28,042 bases of DNA, taken from Saccharothrix sp. ST-888 (GTDB lineage Bacteria; Actinomycetota; Actinomycetes; Streptomycetales; Streptomycetaceae). Each line of letters begins with the position of its first letter. Positions within the stretch are counted from its first letter, which is position 1. Positions 27,930 through 28,042 of the stretch are shown piece by piece. The notes below the pieces were generated by a model. That model was not told where the DNA came from. It saw nothing but the letters and a program-made list of their open reading frames with translations, and did no database searches. Both the position numbers and the translations under genes were made by a program. The DNA is taken from the NCBI RefSeq assembly GCF_000955975.1, contig NZ_JYJF01000101.1, positions 1 through 28,042 of the forward strand, in the 5' to 3' direction.

Positions 27930-28042
27930 CGAAGAAAAGCGAGTCCGATGAATGAAACTCCGGAAAACGGAGCGGAAAACATCTGATAAGCTGGAAACAC
28001 GAAAGAACGAAGCGCCCGGAGGGCCCGCTGGAAGGCGGCCTG
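27930..28042 (+). other. 5' leader of an rRNA operon (16S gene expected just right of the window)
   Basis: The sequence turns AT/purine-rich and contains ACATCTGATAAGCTGGAAAC, CACGAAAGAACGAAG and CGCCCGGAGGGCCCG. I recognise these as very similar to the conserved leader and spacer segments of Streptomyces rRNA operons. There is no coding frame. The 16S gene itself is not in the window, so this rests on recall of leader sequences. Confidence 0.6.

Overview
The window is high-GC actinomycete chromosome, almost certainly Streptomyces or Kitasatospora. The basis is the strong preference for G or C in third codon positions, frequent GTG starts, and genus-typical genes (SepH, CutR/CutS, HPr with a DasR box, DUF5998, DUF4193, DUF3093, DUF3710). 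From memory, the order from ptsH to dut resembles the S. coelicolor core around SCO5841-SCO5868; I could not run a comparison.

Left edge (1-1586): the end of an integrated mobile element. A large serine recombinase runs leftward out of the window. Its start lies about 70 bp from the point where the element meets the 3' third of rtcB (RNA ligase). The junction falls at the His-His-Asn metal-binding motif of RtcB, so the chromosomal rtcB is split by the element.

Core region (1591-28042), left to right: a leftward azlC-azlD-FHA/DUF1707 cluster; glutaminase; HPr with a DasR-type operator; a GNAT/acyl-CoA-synthetase-like fusion of the actinobacterial protein acetyltransferase type; DUF5998; a phosphodiesterase-like protein; thymidine kinase; a double VOC protein; a mercaptopyruvate-type sulfurtransferase; sepH; a Pro/Ser/Thr-tailed membrane protein; a sugar-1,4-lactone oxidase; an MFS exporter; ferrochelatase; an inositol monophosphatase family protein; a 61-residue conserved small protein; cutR-cutS; an acyl-ACP desaturase; DUF4193; DUF3093; a PaaI-type thioesterase overlapping dut; DUF3710. 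The right edge enters what looks like the promoter and 5' leader of an rRNA operon.

Most of these are single-gene units rather than pathways. Real couplings are azlCD (transporter halves, overlapping), cutRS (two-component system) and the thioesterase-dut overlap. Nine genes have a -10-like hexamer ending 6-7 nt before the start codon, the pattern of leaderless transcripts. Most gene ends carry strong hairpins.

The most interesting points are the serine-integrase insertion inside rtcB; a perfect CRP-type palindrome lying nearly 400 bp from the nearest downstream gene; an abrupt codon-usage change inside cutS, together with a cutS sensor loop lacking cysteines; and nested palindromes before the desaturase. 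I see no CRISPR array, tRNA or obvious biosynthetic cluster.
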